Source: DASZMJ01 sp035551935 (GTDB taxonomy: Bacteria; Planctomycetota; Planctomycetia; Isosphaerales; Isosphaeraceae). From it: 6,583 bases of DNA. Below are positions 1-5,544 of this stretch, piece after piece. The stretch is from assembly GCA_035551935.1 (NCBI GenBank), contig DASZMJ010000437.1:1-6583 (forward strand), given 5' to 3'. Positions within the stretch are counted from its first letter, which is position 1. Each line of letters starts with the position of its first letter. Position numbers and translations under genes: made by a program. The notes beneath the pieces were generated by a model. The model did not search any database. It had not been told where the DNA came from and saw nothing but the letters and a program-made list of their open reading frames with translations.

Positions 1-3
1 GGA

Positions 4-28
4 GCACTGGTGGGCAAGCCACCAGTGC
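4..28. repeat. REP-like hairpin, perfect 10-bp inverted repeat
   Basis: Arms at 4-13 (GCACTGGTGG) and 19-28 (CCACCAGTGC) are perfect reverse complements around a 5-base loop (GCAAG). The core GGTGG...CCACC resembles the short palindromes that accompany REP-associated tyrosine transposases, and a degraded transposase of that class lies just to the right. The element touches the left edge of the window, so a partner hairpin could be outside. Its right arm contributes to the 11-bp direct repeat described at 23-33. No gene is seen on this side of it. Confidence 0.7.
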
Positions 29-33
29 CACCC
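23..33 (+). repeat. Left 11-bp direct repeat (candidate target-site duplication)
   Basis: CAGTGCCACCC at 23-33 is repeated exactly at 156-166. The two copies bracket the imperfect palindrome 34-155 with no bases left over, which is the arrangement expected of a target-site duplication. The left copy overlaps the right arm of the hairpin at 4-28, so a shared repeat unit, rather than an insertion, could also explain it. Confidence 0.6.
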
Positions 34-155
34 AGGGCGAACGCACGTGTTTCGCAAATCCTTGTCCTGCAAGGATTTGCAATCTAGTGCACGGAATTCA
101 ACTAGTCGCAAGTTCTTTGCAGACAAGGATTTGTGAATTAGATGCGTTTGCCCTG
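34..155. mobile_element. MITE-like imperfect palindrome, about 122 bp, non-coding
   Basis: The two halves are imperfect reverse complements. Outer arms 33-45 (CAGGGCGAACGCA) and 143-155 (TGCGTTTGCCCTG) match at 12 of 13 positions. Further in, 55-66 pairs with 122-133 without mismatch, and near the centre CTAGT (84-88) pairs with ACTAG (101-105) around a loop of about 12 bases containing GAATTC. A nested perfect hairpin lies at 54-64/70-80 (loop 65-69). The motif AAGGATTTG occurs at 71-79 and 125-133 and reversed at 55-63. The stretch is clearly richer in A+T than its surroundings, has no credible reading frame, and is flanked by the 11-bp direct repeats, so it looks like a miniature non-autonomous element. 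Which transposase would move it is not visible here; RAYT/IS200-type enzymes are not known to make target duplications, so the neighbouring pseudogene is probably not responsible. Confidence 0.65.
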
Positions 156-778
156 CAGTGCCACCCGCCCGCTGGACCCACGGGTCGTCGCCATACGGTC
201 GACTCCTCGCGAGGCTCACCCGCAAGGGTTCGAGCTCCCGCGCGCTGAGCGCCGCGTTGACCCGACCCGTCCAATCGCCGGGGCATTCCACCGGCCAGGG
301 CGAGAGCAGGGCCGTCAGCGCCGGGTCTCCTTGTTGCCGCGCCCAGAGGCTGCCCCAACGCCGATCCTCCGCGCGCTCGACCAAGCCGGCACCCCAGGGC
401 GTTGCGCTCGACGTACCGCAAGACGGTCAACAGGTGGTCGTCGCCCTGCACCGGAAAGCTCTTGAACCGCCCCTGATACAACGGCCCGTCGCCGACGGTC
501 CGATGCGCGACCCTCCAGCGCATCGCGTGGGTGTGCGTCAGCCAGCGGAAGAAGGCGGTCACTTCCCCATCGGCCTCCGGCCGGACGACGAAGTGCCAGT
601 GGTTGGGCAGGATGCAGTACGACAGGATGCGGATCGGGTGCCGCCGGTGCGCCTCGAGCAGGACGCGATGGAACGCCTCGAAGTCGGCGTCCTGGCCGAA
701 CAGGCACATCCTGCCCACCGCGCGGTTCAGCACGTGGTAGACCTGCCCGCCGGGCGCGTTTCGTGCGCCTCGTGGCAT
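98..778 (-). pseudogene. REP-associated tyrosine transposase (RAYT, Y1/IS200-like), frameshifted and 3'-truncated
   Basis: RAYTs are single-domain HUH nucleases that cut and rejoin single-stranded DNA at REP palindromes. Numbering from the ATG at 776-778 (MPRGARNAPGG), the HUH motif is H60-W61-H62 in LPNHWHFVV, a family-typical GPLYQGRFKSFPVQ segment follows at 98-111, and the probable catalytic tyrosine is Y122 in RYVERNAL. After residue 128 the frame breaks: CCCC at 392-395 carries one base too many. Dropping it restores a family-like continuation (AGLVERAEDRRWGSLWARQQ, later LARSRPYGDDPWVQR) that runs to about 169. Read without correction, the frame ends at the stop at 98-100 (226 codons). 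Past 169 the expected family C-terminus (TAxxLGLxxTLRPRGRP-like) is missing and repeat DNA begins; the corrected frame stays open to the window edge. The upstream ATG near 910 was rejected because homology starts at MPRGARN. Two independent lesions make an active protein unlikely, unless the extra base is a sequencing error. Confidence 0.85.
156..166 (+). repeat. Right 11-bp direct repeat (candidate target-site duplication)
   Basis: This is the second exact copy of CAGTGCCACCC. It begins immediately after the palindromic element and ends two bases before the point (about 169) where recognisable transposase coding sequence starts on the minus strand. Confidence 0.6.
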
Positions 779-787
779 GCCCCGGAG

Positions 788-814
788 ATTATTACCGCGC
801 GACAATCCCGTCAA
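788..814 (-). promoter_or_regulatory. Possible promoter of the transposase
   Basis: On the minus strand TTGACG (814-809) and AATAAT (793-788) are separated by 15 bases, a good match to sigma-70 boxes with a slightly short spacer. The predicted start of transcription would fall only a few bases before the ATG at 778, so the mRNA would be nearly leaderless. This is a pattern match only. Confidence 0.35.
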
Positions 815-900
815 TACTAGCCCCGTCCCCGTTCCCTGACGGCGTCGCTCCCGACCTGCCCGAGCCGGAGTGACCCGCACGTCGGAGATGCGGCCGCTCC

Positions 901-930
901 CTGGCTCCATGCGGCCCGGCGCGTTATGCT
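901..930 (+). promoter_or_regulatory. Weak candidate promoter for the 78-aa gene
   Basis: TATGCT at 925-930 resembles a -10 box and lies about 43 bases upstream of the ATG at 973. The region 18 bases further upstream (CTGGCT, 901-906) matches a -35 box at only three positions. The spacer 779-972 separates this gene from the divergent transposase and shows no other structure. Confidence 0.25.
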
Positions 931-972
931 GGCGTGGACCAAACGCCCGTCCGACCGGGGAGCGCGGCGACG

Positions 973-1209
973 ATGGCCCTCGAACGAGAGCTCGCGACCT
1001 ACCAGGCCCACCTCATCGACCTCGTCGCCGACGAGGGCAAATACGTCGTCATCCGGGGCGAGGAGATCCTCGGGCCCTTCGCCTCCTACGAGGACGCGCT
1101 CGGGGCCGGCTACGAGCGGTTCGGCCCGGTCGAGTTCCTCGTCAAGCCGATCTGGCGCGTCGAGCCGATCCGGTATTTCACCCGGGATCTCGCGCCGTGG
1201 CCCTCCTGA
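973..1209 (+). CDS. Small conserved-looking protein of unknown function (78 aa)
   Basis: The protein is MALERELATYQAHL..., soluble and acidic at its N-terminal half, with no signal peptide or membrane segment. An N-terminal helix-like stretch (1-20) is followed by EGKYVVIRGEEILGPFASYE (21-40), DALGAGYERFG (41-51), and FLVKPIWRVEPIRYFTRDL (55-73), which reads as a small alpha/beta fold of two hairpins around a helix. I recognise the pattern 'GKYV-I-G-E--G-F-SYEDAL-AGYERFG---FLVK-I---EPI-FFTRDL' as a recurrent small hypothetical protein in planctomycetes and some cyanobacteria; it loosely recalls DUF5678-type proteins, but I cannot confirm this. In other genomes such genes are sometimes followed by a retropepsin-like aspartyl protease; none follows here. 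The ATG at 973 was chosen over the in-frame ATG at 934 because conservation starts at MALERE and GGGGAG (957-962) sits 10 bases ahead. Function unknown. Confidence 0.75.
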   Translation: MALERELATYQAHLIDLVADEGKYVVIRGEEILGPFASYEDALGAGYERFGPVEFLVKPIWRVEPIRYFTRDLAPWPS

Positions 1210-1368
1210 TCGTCGGCCGCGACGCGCCGCGGCGCCGCGTGCGGACCTTCGACGGCCCGTCGGGGCGGTTCACGATCGCGACGTGATCGCCGGGGTATCC
1301 ACGAATTCTCTCATTTAGGGGATCGAGGAATTCGCGGTTTCGGGTGGAAATGGGCGGGGCGGGGGCCC

Positions 1369-1374
1369 TATAAT
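1369..1374 (+). promoter_or_regulatory. Candidate -10 box (TATAAT) for the protease gene
   Basis: A perfect TATAAT stands out in an otherwise GC-rich spacer (1210-1472), about 98 bases before the protease ATG. No good -35 hexamer is present 16-18 bases upstream (GGAAAT at 1346-1351), so an activator or other sigma factor may be involved if it is used. The rest of the spacer holds only a weak 7-bp inverted repeat (1302-1308/1328-1334). Confidence 0.4.
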
Positions 1375-1472
1375 CGATCCGCTCCCGGCCGCCGCATCCC
1401 TCATAAGCGCGGCCCGACGATGGAATCGACCGAAGGCGACCGCACCCCTCGCTCCCACGAGATCGACCCACC

Positions 1473-4154
1473 ATGGCACGCACCCCGAAGCGTCGCGCGC
1501 CCCGGCTCCGCCCCGACATCCCGGAGCGGCTGGAGGCGCGGTCGTTGCTCAGCACGACCGCCGGCGGCATGTGGCCGCTCAATAACCCGTCCCCGGCCGA
1601 CAGCCTGCTCGTCGGCTTCGCCCCGACCGCGACGGCGTCGCGGCAGCAGGCGTTGCTCAACGAGTTCGGCGCCTACGTCGCGCAGCGGTTCGAGAGCGGG
1701 CCGGTCCTGATCACCCTGGGCCGGGGCGTGACGCCGGCCGCCGCCGCGGCCGCCTTCCGGGCGACGCCGGGGGTCCTCTTCGCCGAGCCGGACCGGGCGA
1801 TCCAGGCCCAGACCGTCCCCAACGACCCGAGCTTCCCGCAGCAGTACGCGCTGTCCAACCCCAACGGGCCCGACATGCAGGCCACGCAGGCCTGGAGCAT
1901 CACCACCGGCAACCCGGCGATCACCGTCGCCGACATCGACACCGGCATCGACTACACGAACAAGGACCTCTACCTCAACATCTGGATCAACCAGGCGGCG
2001 ATCCCGTCGACGTTGAAGTCGGAGATCGTCCACACCGACGGCGGCGCGAACATCGACTTCGCCGACCTCAACTCGCTGAACGCGCAGGGCCAGGTCGTGC
2101 TCAACGGCCAGGGCAAGCCGGTCAACTCGCCGTACGTCTCCGACCGCAACGGCAACGGCTACATCGACGCCGCCGACCTCGTCGGCGACCCGACGACCGG
2201 CCTGGCCGCCGACCCCAACTGGGTCCCCAGCGGCTCCTCGGGCGACCTGATCGGCCAGTCGTTCCTGGGCAACGGCGCGACCGTCAACGACACCCCGCGC
2301 GACGACAACGGCCACGGCACGATGACCGGCGGCATCATCGGCGCCATGACCAACGACGGCCTCGGCGTCGCCGGCATCGACTGGAACGCCCGGATCATGC
2401 CGCTGAAGTTCCTCGACTCCAGCGGCAGCGGCTACGACACCGACGCCATCAGCGCCATCCAGTACGCCGCCGACCACGGCGCCAAGGTCATCAACGCCAG
2501 CTGGGGCGACACGCAGGACGACCCGGCGCTGGACCAGGCGATCGCCTACGCCGACGGCAAGGGGGTCCTGTTCGTCGCCGCCGCCGGCAACAACGGCCAG
2601 AGCAACGACAACGCCAGCACCGCCTTCTACCCGGCCTCGGCCAACGTGCCGAACGTCATCAGCGTCGCCGCCGTCGGCTCGACGGGCGCCCTGGCCAGCT
2701 TCTCCAACTACGGCGCCAACAGCGTCGCCCTCGGGGCGCCGGGCGTGGGCATCTACAGCGTCAAGAACGGCGGCGGCGTGACCTCGGGCTCGGGCACCTC
2801 GTTCGCCGCGCCGCAGGTCTCGGGCGTCGCCGCGCTGGTCGCCGGGCTGAACCCGAGCCTGTCCCCCGAGCAGATCATCCAGGTCCTCAAGTCGACCGTC
2901 CAGCCGCTGGCCAGCCTCGCGGGCAAGACCGAGACCGGCGGCATGGTCGACGCCTACAAGGCCGTCCAGGCCGCCGCGCCGGCGACCACGGCCACGCCGA
3001 CGATCGTCGACAACGGCACCGCGGGCTACTCCGAGACCGGCACCTGGAATAACTGGTCGACCGGCTACGGCGGCACCCTCCGCTACGCCGGCTTCGGCAA
3101 CGGCGCCGACACCGCCACCTGGCAGGTCAACAACCTGGCCGCCGGCACCTACGTCGTCCAGACGACCTGGAACGGCTCGCGGAACCACGCCACGAACGCC
3201 CCGTACCGGATCTACGACGGCACCAACCTGCTCCAGACCGTCGCCGTCGACCAGTCCCAGAACCCGGTCGGGACCTCCTACGGCGGCGTCGCCTTCGAAG
3301 GGCTGACGACCGTGCACGTGACCAGCGGGACGCTGAAGGTCGTGCTCAGCGACGCGGCCAACAACTACGTCGTCGCCGACGCCGTCCGCGTCGCCCCGGC
3401 CTCCTCGTCGGCCGTCGACTGGAACGGCGGCGGCGTCACCGGCCCGAGCAGCGTGGCGGCCGGCTCGACGTTCACCGTCAACCGCACCTACGACATCCCG
3501 GCGGGCCTGGCCCCCGGCCCGTTCACGATCCGCTACTACGCCTCGACCCACGCCAGCCCCGGCAACCCCGGCGACATCCTGCTGGCGACCGAGGCCGTCA
3601 CCAGCTCCTCGGCGCTGACGACGGGCCTGCACGCCGGCACCAGCCCGAGCCTGTCGGTCCCGTCGGGCGGCAGCTACAACATCTTCGCCGTGCTCGACGA
3701 CGGCAACTCCGCGGCGGCCCTGCCGCTGACCGTCACCGGCGGGTCCTCCTTGATCGTCGACAACGGCACCGCGGGCTACTCCGAGACCGGCACCTGGTAT
3801 AACTGGTCGACCGGCTACGGCGGCACCCTCCGCTACGCCGGCTTCGGCAACGGCGCCGACACCGCCACCTGGCAGGCCACCGGCCTCGCCCCGGGCTCCT
3901 ACGTCGTCCAGGCGACCTGGAACGGCTCGCGGAACCACGCCACGAACGCCCCGTACCGGATCTACGACGGCACCAACCTGCTCCAGACCGTCGCCGTCGA
4001 CCAGTCCCAGAACCCGGTCGGGACCTCCTACGGCGGCGTCGCCTTCCAGACGCTCGCCACCGTGACCGTCTCCAGCGGGACGCTGAAGGTCGTGCTCAGC
4101 GACGCGGCCAACAACTACGTCGTCGCCGACGCCGTCCGGATCGCCCAGGCCTGA
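1473..4154 (+). CDS. S8 family subtilisin-like serine protease with CARDB-like and two golvesin-C-like domains (893 aa)
   Basis: A multidomain, presumably exported endopeptidase. Residues 1-30 are basic and hold RLEARSLLS (19-27), a LEPR-XLL-like motif found at the N-terminus of many large planctomycete surface or secreted proteins; no hydrophobic signal core is present. Residues about 43-110 look like a subtilase propeptide ending in GVLFAEPDRAI. The S8 domain (about 120-500) has the full set of catalytic residues: D156 (VADIDTGID), H281 (DDNGHGT), oxyanion N373 (AAAGNNG) and S443 (SGSGTSFAAP). Between Asp and His is an insertion carrying a canonical EF-hand-like loop, D224/N226/N228/Y230/D232/D235, likely binding calcium. 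Residues about 647-756 resemble a CARDB beta-sandwich (GPSSVAAGSTFTV...YYAST). Two golvesin-C-like domains (510-641 and 760-891) end in NYVVADAVR and may bind carbohydrate or the cell surface. The start has no clear Shine-Dalgarno, but homology to the LEPR-XLL region fits it. It is a monocistronic unit closed by a hairpin eight bases after the stop. Natural substrate unknown. Confidence 0.93.
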   Translation: MARTPKRRAPRLRPDIPERLEARSLLSTTAGGMWPLNNPSPADSLLVGFAPTATASRQQALLNEFGAYVAQRFESGPVLITLGRGVTPAAAAAAFRATPGVLFAEPDRAIQAQTVPNDPSFPQQYALSNPNGPDMQATQAWSITTGNPAITVADIDTGIDYTNKDLYLNIWINQAAIPSTLKSEIVHTDGGANIDFADLNSLNAQGQVVLNGQGKPVNSPYVSDRNGNGYIDAADLVGDPTTGLAADPNWVPSGSSGDLIGQSFLGNGATVNDTPRDDNGHGTMTGGIIGAMTNDGLGVAGIDWNARIMPLKFLDSSGSGYDTDAISAIQYAADHGAKVINASWGDTQDDPALDQAIAYADGKGVLFVAAAGNNGQSNDNASTAFYPASANVPNVISVAAVGSTGALASFSNYGANSVALGAPGVGIYSVKNGGGVTSGSGTSFAAPQVSGVAALVAGLNPSLSPEQIIQVLKSTVQPLASLAGKTETGGMVDAYKAVQAAAPATTATPTIVDNGTAGYSETGTWNNWSTGYGGTLRYAGFGNGADTATWQVNNLAAGTYVVQTTWNGSRNHATNAPYRIYDGTNLLQTVAVDQSQNPVGTSYGGVAFEGLTTVHVTSGTLKVVLSDAANNYVVADAVRVAPASSSAVDWNGGGVTGPSSVAAGSTFTVNRTYDIPAGLAPGPFTIRYYASTHASPGNPGDILLATEAVTSSSALTTGLHAGTSPSLSVPSGGSYNIFAVLDDGNSAAALPLTVTGGSSLIVDNGTAGYSETGTWYNWSTGYGGTLRYAGFGNGADTATWQATGLAPGSYVVQATWNGSRNHATNAPYRIYDGTNLLQTVAVDQSQNPVGTSYGGVAFQTLATVTVSSGTLKVVLSDAANNYVVADAVRIAQA
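2142..2177 (+). other. EF-hand-like calcium loop inside the S8 domain
   Basis: This encodes protein residues 224-235, DRNGNGYIDAAD. Acidic or amide side chains fall at loop positions 1, 3, 5, 9 and 12, with glycine at 6 and a hydrophobic residue at 8, as in EF-hand and dockerin loops. Position 12 is Asp rather than Glu. It lies in the segment between the catalytic Asp and His, so it probably stabilises the protease fold rather than acting as a separate module. Confidence 0.6.
3002..3388 (+). repeat. Golvesin-C-like domain repeat, copy 1
   Basis: This copy is paired with 3752-4138 at a constant offset of 750 bases. DNA identity is almost complete in three blocks: 3002-3126 (one mismatch, at 3048), 3163-3296 (none) and 3322-3388 (none). 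The two short interblocks, 3127-3162 and 3297-3321, carry nearly all substitutions, several of them amino-acid changing. Confidence 0.9.
3752..4138 (+). repeat. Golvesin-C-like domain repeat, copy 2
   Basis: Second copy of the in-gene duplication; it encodes residues 760-889. The only change in the first 125 bases turns Asn526 of copy 1 into Tyr776. Identity ends a few codons before the stop, so this domain forms the C-terminus of the protease. Confidence 0.9.
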
Positions 4155-4161
4155 GCGGCCG

Positions 4162-4188
4162 GCCCTCCCGCCGACGAGGCGGGAGGGC
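4162..4188 (+). terminator. GC-rich hairpin terminator after the protease
   Basis: A perfect 11-bp stem (4162-4172 with 4178-4188, loop GACGA) begins eight bases past the protease stop codon. It is followed by a pyrimidine-rich tail (ACCTTCTTCC) rather than a clean run of T, so it is a plausible but not textbook intrinsic terminator. It separates the protease from the sugar genes. Confidence 0.7.
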
Positions 4189-4276
4189 GACCTTCTTCCG
4201 GGGAGAGGGGGAAGATGACGACGCTCCGATCCGTCGGGGACGGCCGGGGCGGTGGGGCGGTTTCGGGGCCGGGTCG

Positions 4277-4306
4277 TTGCCGACCGGCCCCGCCGGGTGC
4301 TATGGT
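4277..4306 (+). promoter_or_regulatory. Candidate extended -10 promoter for rfbB-rfbA
   Basis: TTGCCG (4277-4282) and TATGGT (4301-4306) are 18 bases apart, and the -10 box is preceded by TGC (4298-4300), an extended -10 feature. The predicted transcript would have a leader of about 50 bases before the ATG at 4364. It is the best sigma-70-like site in the 209-bp spacer after the protease. Confidence 0.45.
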
Positions 4307-4363
4307 GCTCGCAATGGGGCCGCGACGGGTCGGGCCGGCCCGATTCCCGACGAGATGTTGCGC

Positions 4364-5422
4364 ATGGACGACACGATCCTGGTGACGGGCGGGGCCGGCT
4401 TCATCGGCGGCGGCTTCGTCCGCCTCCTCCTGGCCGAGGGCCCGGCCCGCGTCGTCAACCTCGACGCGCTCTCCTACGCCGGCAACCTCGACTCGATCGC
4501 CGAGGCCCTGGACGACCCCAGGCACCGCTTCGTCCGCGGCGACATCGGCGACCGCGCCCTCGTCGCCGCCTTGCTCCGCGAGACGAAGCCGCGCGCCATC
4601 GTCAACTTCGCCGCCGAGACCCACGTCGACCGCTCCATCGACGGCCCCCGCGCCTTCCTCGAGACCAACGTCGTCGGCACCTTCGAGCTCGTCTCCGCCG
4701 CGCTCGACTACTGGCGCGGCCTCGACGGCCCCGACCGCGACGCCTTCCGCTTCCTCCACGTCTCGACCGACGAGGTCTTCGGCTCGCTCGGCCCGCATGG
4801 CGCCTTCACCGAGGAGACCCCCTACGCCCCGAATTCCCCCTACTCCGCCTCCAAGGCCGCCGCCGACCACTTCGTCCGCGCATATCATCATACGTATGGA
4901 TTGCCGACGCTCACCACCAACTGCTCGAACAACTACGGCCCCTACCAGTTCCCCGAGAAGCTCATCCCCTTGATGATCCTCAACGCCCTGGAGGGCAAGC
5001 CCTTGCCCGTCTACGGCGACGGCGGCAACGTCCGCGACTGGCTCTACGTCGAGGACCACTGCCGCGCCGTCCGGCTCGTGCTCCAGGCCGGCCGGCCCGG
5101 CGCGACCTACAACGTCGGCGGCCGTTGCGAGCGCACGAACCTCCAGGTCGTCCGCGCCCTCTGCGAGGCCGTCGACGCGATGCGGCCCGCCTTGCCGCAC
5201 GCCCCCCGCGAGTCGCTCGTCACCTTCGTCGCCGACCGCCCCGGCCACGACCGCCGCTACGCCATCGACTGCTCCAAGATCGAGCGCGAGCTCGGCTGGG
5301 CCCCCCTCGAGGACTTCGAGTCCGGCCTCCGCCGGACCGTCCGCTGGTACCTCGACCACCCCGACTGGGTCGCCCGCGTCACCTCCGGCTCCTACCGCCG
5401 CGAGCGCCTCGGGCTCGGGTGA
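4364..5422 (+). CDS. rfbB: dTDP-glucose 4,6-dehydratase (RmlB/RfbB), 352 aa
   Basis: This cytoplasmic short-chain dehydrogenase converts dTDP-glucose to dTDP-4-keto-6-deoxyglucose with bound NAD, the second step of dTDP-L-rhamnose synthesis. The N-terminal Rossmann motif is GGAGFIG (9-15), and the diagnostic LDALSYAGNLDSI (33-45) follows the second strand. The catalytic Thr-Asp-Glu set is T135, D136, E137 in HVSTDEVFG, and the YxxxK pair is Y160/K164 in SPYSASK. The family's NNYGPYQFPEKLIP (189-202), GNVRDWLYVEDH (221-232) and DRPGHDRRYAID (291-302) are all intact. Length fits the family (about 330-360 aa). The ATG at 4364 is preferred to in-frame ATGs at 4277 and 4355, because homology starts at DDTILVTGG; a weak GACGAG (4349-4354) precedes it. 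It stands 122 bases ahead of rfbA, same strand, probably co-transcribed. Eight adjacent codons (4880-4903) use unusual A/T-ending forms. Confidence 0.97.
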   Translation: MDDTILVTGGAGFIGGGFVRLLLAEGPARVVNLDALSYAGNLDSIAEALDDPRHRFVRGDIGDRALVAALLRETKPRAIVNFAAETHVDRSIDGPRAFLETNVVGTFELVSAALDYWRGLDGPDRDAFRFLHVSTDEVFGSLGPHGAFTEETPYAPNSPYSASKAAADHFVRAYHHTYGLPTLTTNCSNNYGPYQFPEKLIPLMILNALEGKPLPVYGDGGNVRDWLYVEDHCRAVRLVLQAGRPGATYNVGGRCERTNLQVVRALCEAVDAMRPALPHAPRESLVTFVADRPGHDRRYAIDCSKIERELGWAPLEDFESGLRRTVRWYLDHPDWVARVTSGSYRRERLGLG

Positions 5423-5449
5423 TGGGAAATCGCGTGAAGAGATCGCTCC

Positions 5450-5522
5450 TCGTAGGGTCCGCTATTGCGGACCGCTTCCCTTCAAAAAACACCGAAGCGG
5501 TCCGCAATAGCGGACCCTACGA
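5450..5522. repeat. BIME-like perfect palindrome (29-bp arms) between rfbB and rfbA
   Basis: Arms 5450-5478 and 5494-5522 are perfectly complementary around a 15-base loop (5479-5493) with an A6 run. Each arm also holds its own 7-bp hairpin: GGTCCGC-TATT-GCGGACC (5456-5473) and GGTCCGC-AATA-GCGGACC (5499-5516), enclosed by TCGTAG...CTACGA ends. It can thus form one long stem or two tandem hairpins. It fills most of the rfbB-rfbA gap and ends six bases before the rfbA Shine-Dalgarno. The same plan with a different core occurs at 6493-6563. It may be an interspersed repeat, and may also affect mRNA processing or the rfbB:rfbA ratio. Confidence 0.9.
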
Positions 5523-5528
5523 AAGACC

Positions 5529-5535
5529 AGAGGAA
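5529..5535 (+). promoter_or_regulatory. Shine-Dalgarno of rfbA
   Basis: AGAGGAA lies nine bases before the ATG at 5545. It is the clearest ribosome-binding site in the window and decides the rfbA start within a reading frame that stays open far upstream. Confidence 0.75.
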
Positions 5536-5544
5536 CCTCGCAAC

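Noticed and set aside
1..170. CRISPR-like array, because short motifs such as AAGGATTTG recur
   Set aside because: The recurrences are in both orientations and explained by a single foldback structure; there are no regularly spaced direct repeats.
158..820. 220-codon plus-strand open frame over the transposase
   Set aside because: It is antisense to the RAYT coding sequence, whose HUH motif and conserved segments identify the real strand.
1302..1334. Inverted repeat CGAATTC...GAATTCG as a terminator or operator
   Set aside because: The arms are only 7 bp with a 19-base gap and no T-run; too weak to support a function.
1401..3938. Very long open frame (845 codons) on the minus strand opposite the protease
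   Set aside because: Its product is low-complexity Gly/Val/Ala/Arg/Asp sequence produced by reading GC-rich, codon-biased DNA backwards; the plus strand encodes a complete subtilase with all catalytic residues.
4115..5359. 414-codon open frame on the minus strand opposite rfbB
   Set aside because: Biased Ala/Val/Gly/Glu/Asp composition with no motif; it mirrors the rfbB codons, whose product is unmistakable.
4252..5544. Upstream extension of the rfbA frame giving a 738-residue protein
   Set aside because: The first 430 or so residues are Arg/Pro-rich out-of-frame reading of rfbB and of the palindrome; RmlA homology and a clear Shine-Dalgarno start it at 5545.
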